Assembly: GCA_031269355.1 (NCBI GenBank)
Contig: JAISZG010000013.1
Location: 124,001-188,000, forward strand
Source: Oscillospiraceae bacterium
GTDB lineage: Bacteria; Bacillota; Clostridia; Christensenellales; Aristaeellaceae
DNA length: 64,000 nucleotides
Reading direction: 5' to 3'
The translations under genes were made by a program, and so were the position numbers. Position 1 is the stretch's first letter. Each line of letters opens with the position of its first letter. Shown in pieces: positions 53,098 through 62,141 of the stretch. The notes below the pieces were generated by a model, which was not told where the DNA came from, made no database searches, and saw only the letters and a list, made by a program, of their open reading frames with translations.

Positions 53098-54333
53098 ATG
53101 ACCGTTAAGCATACGCGAGTCGCGTGCTACATTTCCTTTATTGTTCAAGCGATTGTAAACAACCTCGCGCCGCTTTTGTTCGTAACGTTTCAACGCGCAT
53201 ACGCGATAACGCTCGAGCAAATCGGCGCGATTATAGCGCTCAACTTCATCACGCAGATGGTCGTGGACGCGCTCGCCGCAAAATTCGCGCGGCGAGTTTC
53301 CACGCGAGTGCTGACGGTCGGCTCGCAGGCGTGCTCGTCGCTTGGGCTGATCGGCCTGTCTGTATTTCCGCGCATATTCCCAACGCCTTACTCCGGGTTA
53401 TGTGCGGCCATGACTATGAGCGCGGTAGGCGGCGGGCTGATAGAAGTGCTTATCAGCCCTATAATAGAATCTCTTCCAAGCGAAAATAAGGCTGGTTCGA
53501 TGAGCTTCCTTCATTCATTTTATTGCTGGGGACAGGCGGGCGTCGCACTTTTTTCAACGATATTCTTCCGCGCGTTCGGAAGGGACGCGTGGATCGCGCT
53601 TCCCTTTTTGTGGGCGATCGTGCCAATGATTTCCGGATCGCTGTTTATAAAGGCGCCGCTATTCGCGCTGCCTGGAGACGCACACCCTATTTCTATTCGC
53701 AAATTGATAACAAATCGATTATTTATTCAGTTATTTATAATGATGATAGCTTCCGGAGCATCGGAAATCGCGATGTCTCAATGGTCAAGTTTATTCGCCG
53801 AAACGGGATTGGGCGTTAGCAAAACGGTCGGCGACCTTCTGGGACCATGCGCGTTCGCTCTGGCTATGGGCGTAGCACGCGCGTATTTTGGCGTGCGCGG
53901 CTCTAATATTAAGCTTCCGACCGCGCTTGCGTTAAGCGCTATGCTTGCGGTGGTATGTTATTTAGCGGCGTCGCTTTCCCGCAATCCCCTGGCGGCGCTG
54001 CTAGGGTGTGCGGGCTGCGGGATGGCGGTCGGGCTGATGTGGCCGGGAATGCTAAGCTTATCCGCTTCGAAAATACCGGAGGGCGGCACCGCGCTGTTCG
54101 CTATCCTCGCGCTGGGCGGGGATACCGGATGCACGCTTGGACCGCTGCTTGTCGGACGCGTCGCCGGAGCTGTTGGACGCGGCGCTCTGCCGAGAATTGC
54201 AGGATGGTTTGGCGATATGAGCGCCGATCAAGCTGGGCTGAAGATCGGTCTATTGGCCGCAGTGCTGTTTCCGATTGCGCTGGCGATTTTCGCATGGCGG
54301 ATGCGCAATACATATAATCAAACATCAAATTAA
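53098..54333 (+). CDS. Major facilitator superfamily transporter
   Basis: The 411-residue protein has about 12 membrane helices. Typical stretches are ISFIVQAIVNNLAPLLFVTF, LEQIGAIIALNFITQMVVDALAAKFARRV (an MFS loop pattern), GLMWPGMLSLSASKIP and ALFAILALGGDTGCTLGPLLVG. The fucose/sugar-permease-like branch (FucP) is the closest guess, but the substrate is not predictable. The ATG at 53098 follows GAGGATC at about 10 bases. Its stop overlaps that of the convergent radical SAM gene. Confidence 0.88.
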   Translation: MTVKHTRVACYISFIVQAIVNNLAPLLFVTFQRAYAITLEQIGAIIALNFITQMVVDALAAKFARRVSTRVLTVGSQACSSLGLIGLSVFPRIFPTPYSGLCAAMTMSAVGGGLIEVLISPIIESLPSENKAGSMSFLHSFYCWGQAGVALFSTIFFRAFGRDAWIALPFLWAIVPMISGSLFIKAPLFALPGDAHPISIRKLITNRLFIQLFIMMIASGASEIAMSQWSSLFAETGLGVSKTVGDLLGPCAFALAMGVARAYFGVRGSNIKLPTALALSAMLAVVCYLAASLSRNPLAALLGCAGCGMAVGLMWPGMLSLSASKIPEGGTALFAILALGGDTGCTLGPLLVGRVAGAVGRGALPRIAGWFGDMSADQAGLKIGLLAAVLFPIALAIFAWRMRNTYNQTSN

Positions 54334-55205
54334 AACATTGATATTTGTTCTAAGTTTATATTATTGCGATTATCAAATTCATGTAAATATTCGAATACAT
54401 TATTTATATCGCAGAGGATTCCCAACTTATCGGCTTCCGATCTGAGCAGCGAATAAAGCGGGTCGTTATTATTGCTGAGACACTCGTACGCGTTGCCAAA
54501 TCGTTCTATATAGCGCTGCTTCATTCCCGGGAAATGTCGGTCGAGCGCGCGGTAAAAATAATCGCGGTTGCCGTCGCGCAGTGTGACGCCTATTCCAAAG
54601 CATACAATACCGCGCACGCCGGCCCGGGCGCAGTAATCGATAAGCCCCAGCAAGTTTTCCTTTGTATCATTAATGAACGGAAGGAACGGCGACAGCCAAA
54701 CAACCGTGGGAATGCCTGCATCTTTCATTGCGCGCAGCGCCACGAATCGCTCGCTTGTCGTAGATACGTTCGGCTCTAATATGCGGCACAGCGCGTCGTC
54801 GTGCGTAGTGAGCGTCATTTGAACAACGCACTTCGCGTTGCGGTTTATCTCCGCAAGCAAATCGATATCGCGCAGTATCCGCGCAGATTTCGTCTGTATC
54901 GCAAGTCCGAATCCCTGGTGCAGTATAACCTCAACGCACGCGCGCGTCATACGCAGCTCTTCTTCCTCTCGCATATATGGGTCGCTCATAGCGCCAGTGC
55001 CTATCATCGCGCGCCTCTTGCGTCGGCGGAGTTCATTCTCCAGCATCTCCGGCGCGTTTTGCTTAATCTCGATATCCTCAAAGCGATGATCGAACTGATA
55101 GCATAGGCTGCGGCTGTCGCAGTATATGCAGCCATGCGTGCATCCTCTATATATATTCATCCCGTTTCTCGGAGATAAAATTGATTTATATTTTTTATAA
55201 TGCAC
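54330..55205 (-). CDS. Radical SAM protein of the SPL-like family
   Basis: The 291-residue protein has the radical SAM cluster motif CTHGCIYC (about residues 22-29) preceded by NIYRGC. It then has IGTGAMSDPYMREEEELRMTRACVEVIL and IQTKSARILRDIDLLAEI, as in the Rv2578c/SplB-like family near spore photoproduct lyase. It is shorter than SplB, so DNA-repair activity cannot be assumed. The start is GTG with GGGAGAATTATAA upstream. No partner gene is evident. Confidence 0.88.
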   Translation of the reverse strand: MHYKKYKSILSPRNGMNIYRGCTHGCIYCDSRSLCYQFDHRFEDIEIKQNAPEMLENELRRRKRRAMIGTGAMSDPYMREEEELRMTRACVEVILHQGFGLAIQTKSARILRDIDLLAEINRNAKCVVQMTLTTHDDALCRILEPNVSTTSERFVALRAMKDAGIPTVVWLSPFLPFINDTKENLLGLIDYCARAGVRGIVCFGIGVTLRDGNRDYFYRALDRHFPGMKQRYIERFGNAYECLSNNNDPLYSLLRSEADKLGILCDINNVFEYLHEFDNRNNINLEQISMF

Positions 55206-55403
55206 TTATAATTCTCCCGCAGAAACGATACTTTCAACAAGCTTCGTTTTATTATATCACGCCGCTCGCGCATACACGCGCCGTATTTATAAAAATTATT
55301 TTCTTGAGGAAGCTATTGAAGAAGATCGAACATGCAGACCACTTATGGCGGAACTGTTACGCAAACAAGTTAAATTTTAATAAATGAGAATTTTAAAACT
55401 AGA

Positions 55404-55432
55404 TTGACATTCCCGATCGCCCATGATAGAAT
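55404..55432 (+). promoter_or_regulatory. Strong sigma-A promoter of the small-peptide/ABC exporter locus
   Basis: TTGACA (55404-55409), 17-base spacer, TAGAAT (55427-55432). Perfect -35 box, optimal spacing. Transcription would start near 55439, about 44 bases before the 46-codon gene. Confidence 0.85.
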
Positions 55433-55482
55433 CCAACCTGTGCCATTTGACGGTATAAATAATATTGGAAGGAGGCGCCGCA

Positions 55483-55623
55483 ATGAAAACAAATAGGCTT
55501 CGCAAGCTTGCAGTTGTAAAATTGTATCATAGCTATGTCCAGGGATATCTTGGCGGCATTGGCGCGCTCTCCAACCTTTTGCCGCGGCAATCACAATCGA
55601 ATAATTTGCATTGTTGCGCATAG
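55483..55623 (+). CDS. 46-residue peptide of unknown function upstream of an ABC exporter pair
   Basis: The gene is too short for usual gene finders but has GGAAGGAGGCGCCGCA before the ATG and a strong promoter. The peptide starts MKTNRLRKLAVVKLYHSY and continues VQGYLGGIGALSNLLP. It ends in a polar tail SQSNNLHCCA with paired cysteines next to the C-terminus. Residues 9-33 place hydrophobic side chains at 9, 12, 15/16, 19, 22, 26, 29 and 33, compatible with an amphipathic helix. A GG pair lies at about residues 24-25. It could be an exported peptide, a processed natural-product precursor, a membrane regulator or a leader peptide for the exporters. I do not recognise homologs. Confidence 0.7.
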   Translation: MKTNRLRKLAVVKLYHSYVQGYLGGIGALSNLLPRQSQSNNLHCCA

Positions 55624-55685
55624 CGGATTGAACCGCCTTTGCGCACGGTGCATCGGGCGGCTCAATCGCAAGCTGAAACATAGAG

Positions 55686-55714
55686 ACGGCGGCGGGAGTG
55701 TTCCCCGCCGCCGT
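55686..55714 (+). terminator. Terminator-like hairpin between the peptide and exporter genes
   Basis: Perfect 11-bp GC-rich stem (ACGGCGGCGGG with its complement, 55686-55696 and 55704-55714) and 7-base loop, followed by TTGTATAT. It would allow strong peptide expression with partial read-through into the exporter genes. Confidence 0.75.
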
Positions 55715-55745
55715 TTGTATATCCCCAAATATAGGGAGGAATAAA

Positions 55746-58022
55746 ATGGCTGGAATAGCTCGGCATCTGCCTGAATATATGAAGGACGCTTTTGCCGCGC
55801 AGGGCGTCGATCCGGAAACGATCGTGTTCGCCATCCATACCGATATGGATCGTTCAGGCGCTCACGCGGACGCGTATACCGCCGTCACCATGGATGAACT
55901 GATCATGATAACCGGCGAGGAAATAGTGCAGCCAACAAAAAACGCCCGGCGAATTATAGCGCGATATGATGCGCGCGCAATCGAGCGCATTCCTATCGCG
56001 GAACTCACGGATATAGAAACCGAGAGGCTAGTCGCGACAGGTCGATTAAACGCGGCGATGAACGGCGAACCGCGCGCGCTCCTCGTATTCTCGATAGGAT
56101 TTCTTGGTGACGCCGAGCGAGTAGCGCAGGTTATAAAAAATATAAAAGAAAAACGAGCGCCGCTGCTTGACGTTTCTATCGACACGAACCGCTTCTGCCC
56201 AAAGTGCGGCGAGCGATATCCGGAGATCGGCCGCGCGGTATGTCCGCATTGTATGAACCAGCGGTCGATTACTCGGCGGCTGCTCGGCTTCTTCCAGCAC
56301 TACCGCGCGAATGTGCTGCTCATAATAATTGTTATGATCGCGGGTTCTGCGTTCTCCGTGATAACGCCCATCGTGTCCAGCCGCATGCTGTTCGACGACG
56401 TGCTTACGATCGGCGGACGTTATTACGGAATGCTGGGCGCGATGGTCGGCGTGATACTGCTCGTTCGCGCGCTTAATCTGGTTATGAATATGCTATATTC
56501 ATTCGTGCTCGCAAAAACCGTGCCATGGATTGTATTCGATTTGAAGATGCGCATATTCGAGGCGATGCAGCGACTGTCCGTAGGGTTTTATACGTCCAAG
56601 CGAACAGGCGCGCTGATGAACAGAATCAACCGCGACGCGACAAATATATATTGGTTCTTCGTCGACGGACTGCCATATTTGGTGGTAAACAGCCTGACGT
56701 TCGCAGGCGTAATTACTTTGATGTGTATAATCAGCATGCGATTGGCGACCATCGTGATCATCGTGCTGCCGGTATCGATATTGATGTTCAGGATGCTTTG
56801 GGGCTCGTTCAAACGATTCCATCATAAAAATTTCGTTTATGGCGCTCAGCTAAATTCGATGGTCAGCGATTCGGTTAACGGACAGCGCGTTATAAAGGCT
56901 TACGCGCGAGAGGACGCGGAAGCGAACCGCTTCGCGAGCGTCGGCAATAAACAGGCTTACGTAGATGTGGCGCTTAACAAAATCGCCTTTACGGCGTTTC
57001 CGCTCATATACCTGTTCCTGTTTCTCGGGCAGGTGCTGGTAACTCTGATCGGCGGCATGATGGTGGTGCGCGGCGAAATAACGATCGGCGAGTTCCTTAC
57101 GTTTACCGCTTATCTGACGATGCTATACGGGCCGCTGGAGTTTATGTCGTGGGTATCCATCTGGTGGGCGCGCTGCGTCGATTCCGCACAGCGCGTGTTT
57201 GAAATAATCGACGCGAAGCCGGACGTTACTGAACCGGAACATCCCGCCGAAATAGATGCTATGCGCGGCTGTATCGAAGCGCGGGGCGTGCGCTTTGAAT
57301 ACGATCCCGCAACCCCTGTGCTAAAGGGGTTGGACTTGGAGGTCGGAGCCGGGAAAATGCTGGGCATCGTGGGTAAAACCGGCGCGGGGAAATCTACCCT
57401 TGCTAACCTGATCGCGCGGCTATACGACGTAGGCGAGGGTGAGATAAAGATCGACGGAATAAACGTTAAGGAATGGCCGCTAGCCAAGCTGCGCCAGGAT
57501 ATCGGAATAGTATCGCAGGAAATATATTTGTTTATCGGAACGATCGCCGATAACATTCGATACGCGAAGCCCGGCGCGGGTATGGACGACGTAATCCGCG
57601 CGGCCAAAGCTGCGGCGGCACACGAATTTATAATGCGCTTGCCGGACGGATACGAAACTCGCGTAGGCGCCGGCGGACAGGATTTATCCGGAGGCGAAAA
57701 GCAGCGATTGTCCATAGCGCGGACGATACTTCAAAACCCCAAGATTTTAATACTTGACGAGGCGACCGCCGCTATGGATACGGAAACGGAAGCCGCTATT
57801 CAAACGGCGCTGACCGCCCTGCAGAAGGATCGCACTACGATAGCGATCGCACATCGCCTGTCCACGCTGCGCGAGGCGGACAGCCTTGCAGTGATCGAGG
57901 ACGGCAAGGTAACGGAGACGGGAACCCACACGGAATTGATGAAGAAGATGGGCGCGTATTTTAAGCTTTATAAACTGCAGATGGAAGGTCTGCGCGTAAT
58001 AAACATGGACGCGGAAGGTTGA
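55746..58022 (+). CDS. ABC exporter half-transporter with N-terminal accessory region and zinc ribbon
   Basis: The 758-residue protein has an unusual N-terminal 190 residues: a soluble region (MAGIARHLPEYMKDAFAAQG...) with a beta-rich part, then a zinc ribbon (CPKCG then CPHC, about residues 151-171). A six-helix exporter domain (about 195-490) and a complete ATPase follow: Walker A GKTGAGKST (about 541), signature LSGGEKQRL (about 645), Walker B LILDEATAAMD and switch H in AIAHRLS. No C39 peptidase domain is present. It probably pairs with the 708-residue ABC protein two genes downstream. AGGGAGGAATAAA precedes the ATG. Confidence 0.92.
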   Translation: MAGIARHLPEYMKDAFAAQGVDPETIVFAIHTDMDRSGAHADAYTAVTMDELIMITGEEIVQPTKNARRIIARYDARAIERIPIAELTDIETERLVATGRLNAAMNGEPRALLVFSIGFLGDAERVAQVIKNIKEKRAPLLDVSIDTNRFCPKCGERYPEIGRAVCPHCMNQRSITRRLLGFFQHYRANVLLIIIVMIAGSAFSVITPIVSSRMLFDDVLTIGGRYYGMLGAMVGVILLVRALNLVMNMLYSFVLAKTVPWIVFDLKMRIFEAMQRLSVGFYTSKRTGALMNRINRDATNIYWFFVDGLPYLVVNSLTFAGVITLMCIISMRLATIVIIVLPVSILMFRMLWGSFKRFHHKNFVYGAQLNSMVSDSVNGQRVIKAYAREDAEANRFASVGNKQAYVDVALNKIAFTAFPLIYLFLFLGQVLVTLIGGMMVVRGEITIGEFLTFTAYLTMLYGPLEFMSWVSIWWARCVDSAQRVFEIIDAKPDVTEPEHPAEIDAMRGCIEARGVRFEYDPATPVLKGLDLEVGAGKMLGIVGKTGAGKSTLANLIARLYDVGEGEIKIDGINVKEWPLAKLRQDIGIVSQEIYLFIGTIADNIRYAKPGAGMDDVIRAAKAAAAHEFIMRLPDGYETRVGAGGQDLSGGEKQRLSIARTILQNPKILILDEATAAMDTETEAAIQTALTALQKDRTTIAIAHRLSTLREADSLAVIEDGKVTETGTHTELMKKMGAYFKLYKLQMEGLRVINMDAEG

Positions 58023-58065
58023 CGAATAATCAGCCGTCACCCATGACGAGCGCGATGGAGGAAGC

Positions 58066-58632
58066 ATGCAAGCAAACGTACAATCGGCAGCCAAGCCTGA
58101 TAATTATACCGCCCCGGAACTATCGGACGCGATCGACCTGGGGCTTATCGATCCCTCAGCCGCGCGCTTTGGCGAAACGGCGGGCGGATTTTTGGAACTG
58201 ACATACAAGGATAAAAATTACCCGCGAGTATCCGTGCGCCGAACGCTGCCGCTGGGTATGCCGTATGAGTATCTATCCATAGCGGACGAGGAAAACCACG
58301 AGATAGGCATACTGCGCAAGCTCGCCGATCTTGACGGCGATCAGCGGCGGCTCGTGGAAAAGGAACTTGAGCGGCGTTATTACTGCCCCAACGTCGTCGA
58401 AGTGCGCTCCGTCAAGGATCAGCTGGGATATGTATATATTGACATATCTATCCAGGGAACGGGCGACATAACCCGGCGCACTTGCGCGATCAAAGATGTA
58501 AATCGGAATATTCGCATGCTATCAGACGATTCCGTAATTCTGTTCGACGTGGATGGAAACAGATATATGATCCCGTCTTTGAAGGCGCTTTCCGCAAAGA
58601 GCAGGCGACGGCTTGAACCGTATCTATTCTAA
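58066..58632 (+). CDS. DUF1854 protein between two ABC exporter genes
   Basis: The 188-residue protein matches the DUF1854 pattern: VSVRRTLPLGMPYEYLSIAD, EIGILRKLADLDGDQRRLVEKELERRYYCP, VEVRSVKDQLGYVYIDISI, MLSDDSVILFDVDGNRYMIP and ending ALSAKSRRRLEPYLF. The function is unknown. From memory DUF1854 proteins occur beside ABC transporters, in some proteobacteria near cyanophycin genes; no cyanophycin gene is in this window. GGAGGAAGC precedes the ATG, 43 bases after the first exporter. It is probably a cytoplasmic accessory of the transporter pair. Confidence 0.88.
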   Translation: MQANVQSAAKPDNYTAPELSDAIDLGLIDPSAARFGETAGGFLELTYKDKNYPRVSVRRTLPLGMPYEYLSIADEENHEIGILRKLADLDGDQRRLVEKELERRYYCPNVVEVRSVKDQLGYVYIDISIQGTGDITRRTCAIKDVNRNIRMLSDDSVILFDVDGNRYMIPSLKALSAKSRRRLEPYLF

Positions 58633-58656
58633 AATATTGATTATAGAGGAAATAAT

Positions 58657-60783
58657 ATGCGGGACGCGGAACTCTCATTTAATCTTGACAGCGATATGCA
58701 CCCGATAAAAGGCGTTCTGCGCTTTAACGCGGACGCTATGATAACCGCCATTGAGAACGGATCGCAAACCCACTTGATATCGGCGTCGGAAGTTAAGGAA
58801 GCCGAGGTGCTCGCCGGTGTGGGCTGCGGATTGGCGTATGTGAAAATGAAGGACGGACGCGACATAGCGCTAGCGCGGTTTGATATGTCGCAGTTGAAGC
58901 CCGCTGGCGAATGGTGTAAAATAGTCAATCATTTTATCGAAACGGGACACGCGGCGCTGGATCAGGAGATCGAGCGCCCTGTCTGCCCAAAATGCGGGCT
59001 TACATATCCGGAAGGGATGCGAATCTGCCCGTTCTGTTACAGCAAAAGCAGTTTGATGCGCCGTACGTTCGAGGTGATGCGCCCGTTCTGGCCGCAGATT
59101 ATCACGGCGGAGAGCGCTCAAACATTATCTAACATATTGTTTATACTAGTGCCAATATTCAACCGGATACTTATAGACCGCTACCTGACGCCGCGAACCG
59201 GAACGTTCACTCAGATAGCGTTTTTAGCCGGATTGTGCTTTTTGGTGCGCGCGGTAGGCGAGGCTATATTCATAGTTACCGCCCGTACATACGCGAAAGC
59301 GGCTACGCTGTTCTGCAACGCGCTACGCGACCAGGCGTACTCGAAAATACAAAAGCTTTCGATGAGCGCGCTTGCGAAGCGAACGCCGGGCGATCTCATC
59401 CGCCGAGTGATGGAGGATACGACTACGCTGCGCGAGTTTATGACGGACAACGGCCGCTGGGTGGTGGAGCAGATAACTATGTTCTTCGCGGCACTGATTA
59501 TATTGCTATTCACAAATCCGAGGCTTACGCTGTTCGTAGCGTTGCCCGTTCCGATCGTGGCGTTCGCGCTGTCTCGCTTCTGGCGGCTTATTCAAATAAG
59601 ATACGAGCGGCAGTGGCGCAAGAACTCGCGATGTCAATCGATACTCCACGATATAATTCGAGGCATTCGCACCGTAAAGGCGTTCGGCAGCGAGGATCGC
59701 GAAATAGGCAAGTTCGCAAGGGTGAACCGCGATCTCGCGAAGGTGTCTTCCGACAACGAGGTGCTTTGGTCGCTGCTGTTTCCAGCGCTGACGTTTTTCA
59801 CGGGAATCGGGGAATTCCTCGTATTGTACGTCGGCGGGCGCTCTATACTCGCGGGCGCGCTCAGCCTTGGCCTGCTCGTGCAGTTTACAATGTTTATATC
59901 ATATATATACGCGCCGCTGCGCTGGCTGGTATCGTTCCCGCGAATGCTTGCGGACGCGATGACCAGCTTGGTAAAATTGTTTGAAATACTCGACGAGGAG
60001 GAAGACATAGCGGAAACGGCGGAATCGCTGGATGTTCCGGTAAACGGCGCGGTGGAATATGAAGGGGTATCGTTTGGATATAAATCGTATGAACCAGTGC
60101 TAAGGGAGATCGGATTTACGATAGAGCCGGGAGAAATGATAGGCATAGTCGGCAGAAGCGGCGCTGGAAAAAGTACGCTGATTAATTTGATGATGCGGCT
60201 GTACGATCCAAATACCGGGCGCATTAGGGTAAGCGGCGCCGACCTCAGAAGCGTATCGCCGCGCAGGCTTCACGAGCGGATAGGCGTCGTATTCCAGGAT
60301 ACGTTTTTATTCGCGGGTACTATTTATGATAACATACTATATGCGAAGCCTGACGCGACCCCTGCGGAGGTCGTGGCGGCATGCAAAGCGGCAAACGCGC
60401 ACGAGTTTATAATGAAGACGACGGATGGGTACGACACGCTTATAGGCGAAAGCGGATACTCGCTCTCCGGAGGAGAAAGGCAGCGGCTGGCGATTGCGCG
60501 CGCTATAATAAAAAATCCGCAGCTGCTTATATTGGATGAGGCCACAAGCTCGCTCGATTTGGAAACCGAATCTGTTATTCAAGATAGCTTGAACAGGCTC
60601 GTGCATAAAAGAACGACGATCGCCATCGCGCACCGGCTGTCCACGCTGCGAGCCGCTAATAGATTGATCGTGCTGGAGAAGGGTCGCGTCGCGGAAACTG
60701 GTACGCATTTAGAACTATTGCGTAAGAAGGGTATTTATTATAAACTGGTTATCGCGCAGCGGCAGACGAACAAACCTGCCTAA
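58657..60783 (+). CDS. Second ABC exporter half-transporter with zinc ribbon
   Basis: The 708-residue protein has a short beta-rich N-terminal region (about residues 1-105), a zinc ribbon (CPKCG then CPFC, about 109-128) and the exporter membrane domain (about 140-440). A complete ATPase follows: Walker A GRSGAGKST (about 498), signature LSGGERQRL (about 603), Walker B LILDEATSSLD and switch H in AIAHRLS. Its zinc ribbon resembles that of the first ABC protein, so both likely descend from one parent and work as a heterodimer. Both ATP sites look catalytically intact, unlike many heterodimeric exporters with one degenerate site. GAGGAAATAAT precedes the ATG. Confidence 0.92.
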   Translation: MRDAELSFNLDSDMHPIKGVLRFNADAMITAIENGSQTHLISASEVKEAEVLAGVGCGLAYVKMKDGRDIALARFDMSQLKPAGEWCKIVNHFIETGHAALDQEIERPVCPKCGLTYPEGMRICPFCYSKSSLMRRTFEVMRPFWPQIITAESAQTLSNILFILVPIFNRILIDRYLTPRTGTFTQIAFLAGLCFLVRAVGEAIFIVTARTYAKAATLFCNALRDQAYSKIQKLSMSALAKRTPGDLIRRVMEDTTTLREFMTDNGRWVVEQITMFFAALIILLFTNPRLTLFVALPVPIVAFALSRFWRLIQIRYERQWRKNSRCQSILHDIIRGIRTVKAFGSEDREIGKFARVNRDLAKVSSDNEVLWSLLFPALTFFTGIGEFLVLYVGGRSILAGALSLGLLVQFTMFISYIYAPLRWLVSFPRMLADAMTSLVKLFEILDEEEDIAETAESLDVPVNGAVEYEGVSFGYKSYEPVLREIGFTIEPGEMIGIVGRSGAGKSTLINLMMRLYDPNTGRIRVSGADLRSVSPRRLHERIGVVFQDTFLFAGTIYDNILYAKPDATPAEVVAACKAANAHEFIMKTTDGYDTLIGESGYSLSGGERQRLAIARAIIKNPQLLILDEATSSLDLETESVIQDSLNRLVHKRTTIAIAHRLSTLRAANRLIVLEKGRVAETGTHLELLRKKGIYYKLVIAQRQTNKPA

Positions 60784-60812
60784 CGCGCTCCGGCATATAT
60801 CATCCGCCATAT

Positions 60813-60858
60813 ATCATCCCATCATATATAAATATATTTTTATATATGATGGGATGAT
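60813..60858. terminator. Perfect 20-bp AT-rich inverted repeat between convergent genes
   Basis: Arms 60813-60832 and 60839-60858 are fully complementary with a 6-base loop. The stem is GC-poor except for ATCATCCC/GGGATGAT. It ends at the rmuC stop and follows the exporter operon. A partial extra copy of CATATATCATCC lies just upstream. Confidence 0.7.
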
Positions 60859-62141
60859 TAATTGGAGATATCCGCGTCTTGCAGCGCGAACTGACTGCCT
60901 TCGTCCATCTCCTGCACATCCTCCAGCCGCCGCTCGATTGTTCTGGTTTTCCTGGCGGCTTCGTCTATCGATTTGCCCGCTTGCTCTATCTTGGCGCGCG
61001 TCGCTTCGAGCAGATTCGAAAACTTGCCAAACTCTTGACGCACCGCGCCGAGCAAGCGCCATACCTCGTGCGATCTACGCTCTATCGCAAGCGTGCGGAA
61101 TCCCATCTGCAAACTGCCGAGCAGCGCGAACAGCGTCGTCGGCCCCGCGATAATCACCTTGTACTCGCGCTGCACCCGTTCGACGATATCGCCCCTTCGA
61201 AGCGCTTCCGCGTAAAGCGCTTCAAGCGGCAGGAATAATATGGCGAAATCAGTCGTATGCGGCGGGTCGATATATTTGCTCGCAATGCGCCGGGCTTCAA
61301 CCCGAATCGCCGCGTCGAGCGCGCCTAGAGCCTCCTCCGTCCGCGCTCTGTCCCCTCCCGCGCCGCTCGCTTCAACCACCCTGCTGTAACACGCCATAGG
61401 GAATTTCGAATCGATCGGCAGCAGAAGCGGCTCGCCGTCCCCGCGACCGGGCATGCGCACGGCGAACTCCACCCGCTCCTGCGTGTTCGGCTTGATCTGC
61501 GCGTTTGTTACGTACTGCCCGGGCGCGAGCGTCTGATCCAGCATCGCGCCAAGCTGCATCTCGCCCCATACGCCGCGCGTTTTCACGTTCGACATCACCT
61601 TTTGCAAATCGTCCACGCCCCTCGCGAGAGAGCGCATCTCGCCCAACCCTTTATACACCTGTTCGAGCCGCTCGCTGACAAGGCGGAACGACGCGTCCAA
61701 CCGCTTATCAAGCGTCGCGTCAAGCTTTTCGCCTACGGTAAGGCGGATCTCGTCCAGCTTGCGCGCGCTGCTCTCCTGCAGTTTATCCAACCCTTCGCCC
61801 AGCGTGGCGCGCATTCGCTCCACGCGCTGCTCGTTGGCGGTAAGCTGCCTGTCCAGCGTGGACGCGACGCGCTCCATCTGCAAATCAAACCCTCCGAGCC
61901 GCCGCTCCATCGACACCTGTATGCCCTGAAAGCCTCTGGCTATCGCTTCGCCCTGCTCCAGAGCGCGCTCCGCCGCTTGCCGCGCGTCCTCCAATCGACG
62001 CTCCTTTTCCTGCGCGAGCCGCTCATTCTCGGCGTTCGCCTGGCGCCGCGCGATTCGTTCGACGCGCCTCATCGCAAGCAGCGTCAGCGCGCATATGATA
62101 GCGGATACGCACGCCGCCGATAGCGCTAGCCAATCATTCAT
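60858..62141 (-). CDS. rmuC: DNA recombination protein RmuC
   Basis: The 427-residue protein has an N-terminal membrane helix (WLALSAACVSAIICALTLLAM). A long coiled coil spans about residues 30-190 (RRLEDARQAAERALEQGEAI, SERLEQVYKGLGEMRSLARG). The RmuC nuclease-like domain has VMSNVKTRGVWGEMQLGAMLDQ, LPIDSKFPMACYSRVV, DPPHTTDFAILFLPLEALYAEAL and the late KFSNLLEAT region. RmuC limits rearrangements at inverted repeats in E. coli; its biochemical role is unclear. The ATG at 62141 follows AAAGGGGATATACA; a longer frame lacks a site. Confidence 0.93.
   Translation of the reverse strand: MNDWLALSAACVSAIICALTLLAMRRVERIARRQANAENERLAQEKERRLEDARQAAERALEQGEAIARGFQGIQVSMERRLGGFDLQMERVASTLDRQLTANEQRVERMRATLGEGLDKLQESSARKLDEIRLTVGEKLDATLDKRLDASFRLVSERLEQVYKGLGEMRSLARGVDDLQKVMSNVKTRGVWGEMQLGAMLDQTLAPGQYVTNAQIKPNTQERVEFAVRMPGRGDGEPLLLPIDSKFPMACYSRVVEASGAGGDRARTEEALGALDAAIRVEARRIASKYIDPPHTTDFAILFLPLEALYAEALRRGDIVERVQREYKVIIAGPTTLFALLGSLQMGFRTLAIERRSHEVWRLLGAVRQEFGKFSNLLEATRAKIEQAGKSIDEAARKTRTIERRLEDVQEMDEGSQFALQDADISN

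Noticed and set aside
55370-55834. 154-codon minus-strand frame over the small-peptide locus
   Set aside because: It runs antisense across the promoter, the hairpin and the exporter start, with no ribosome site. The + strand 46-codon gene has far better signals.
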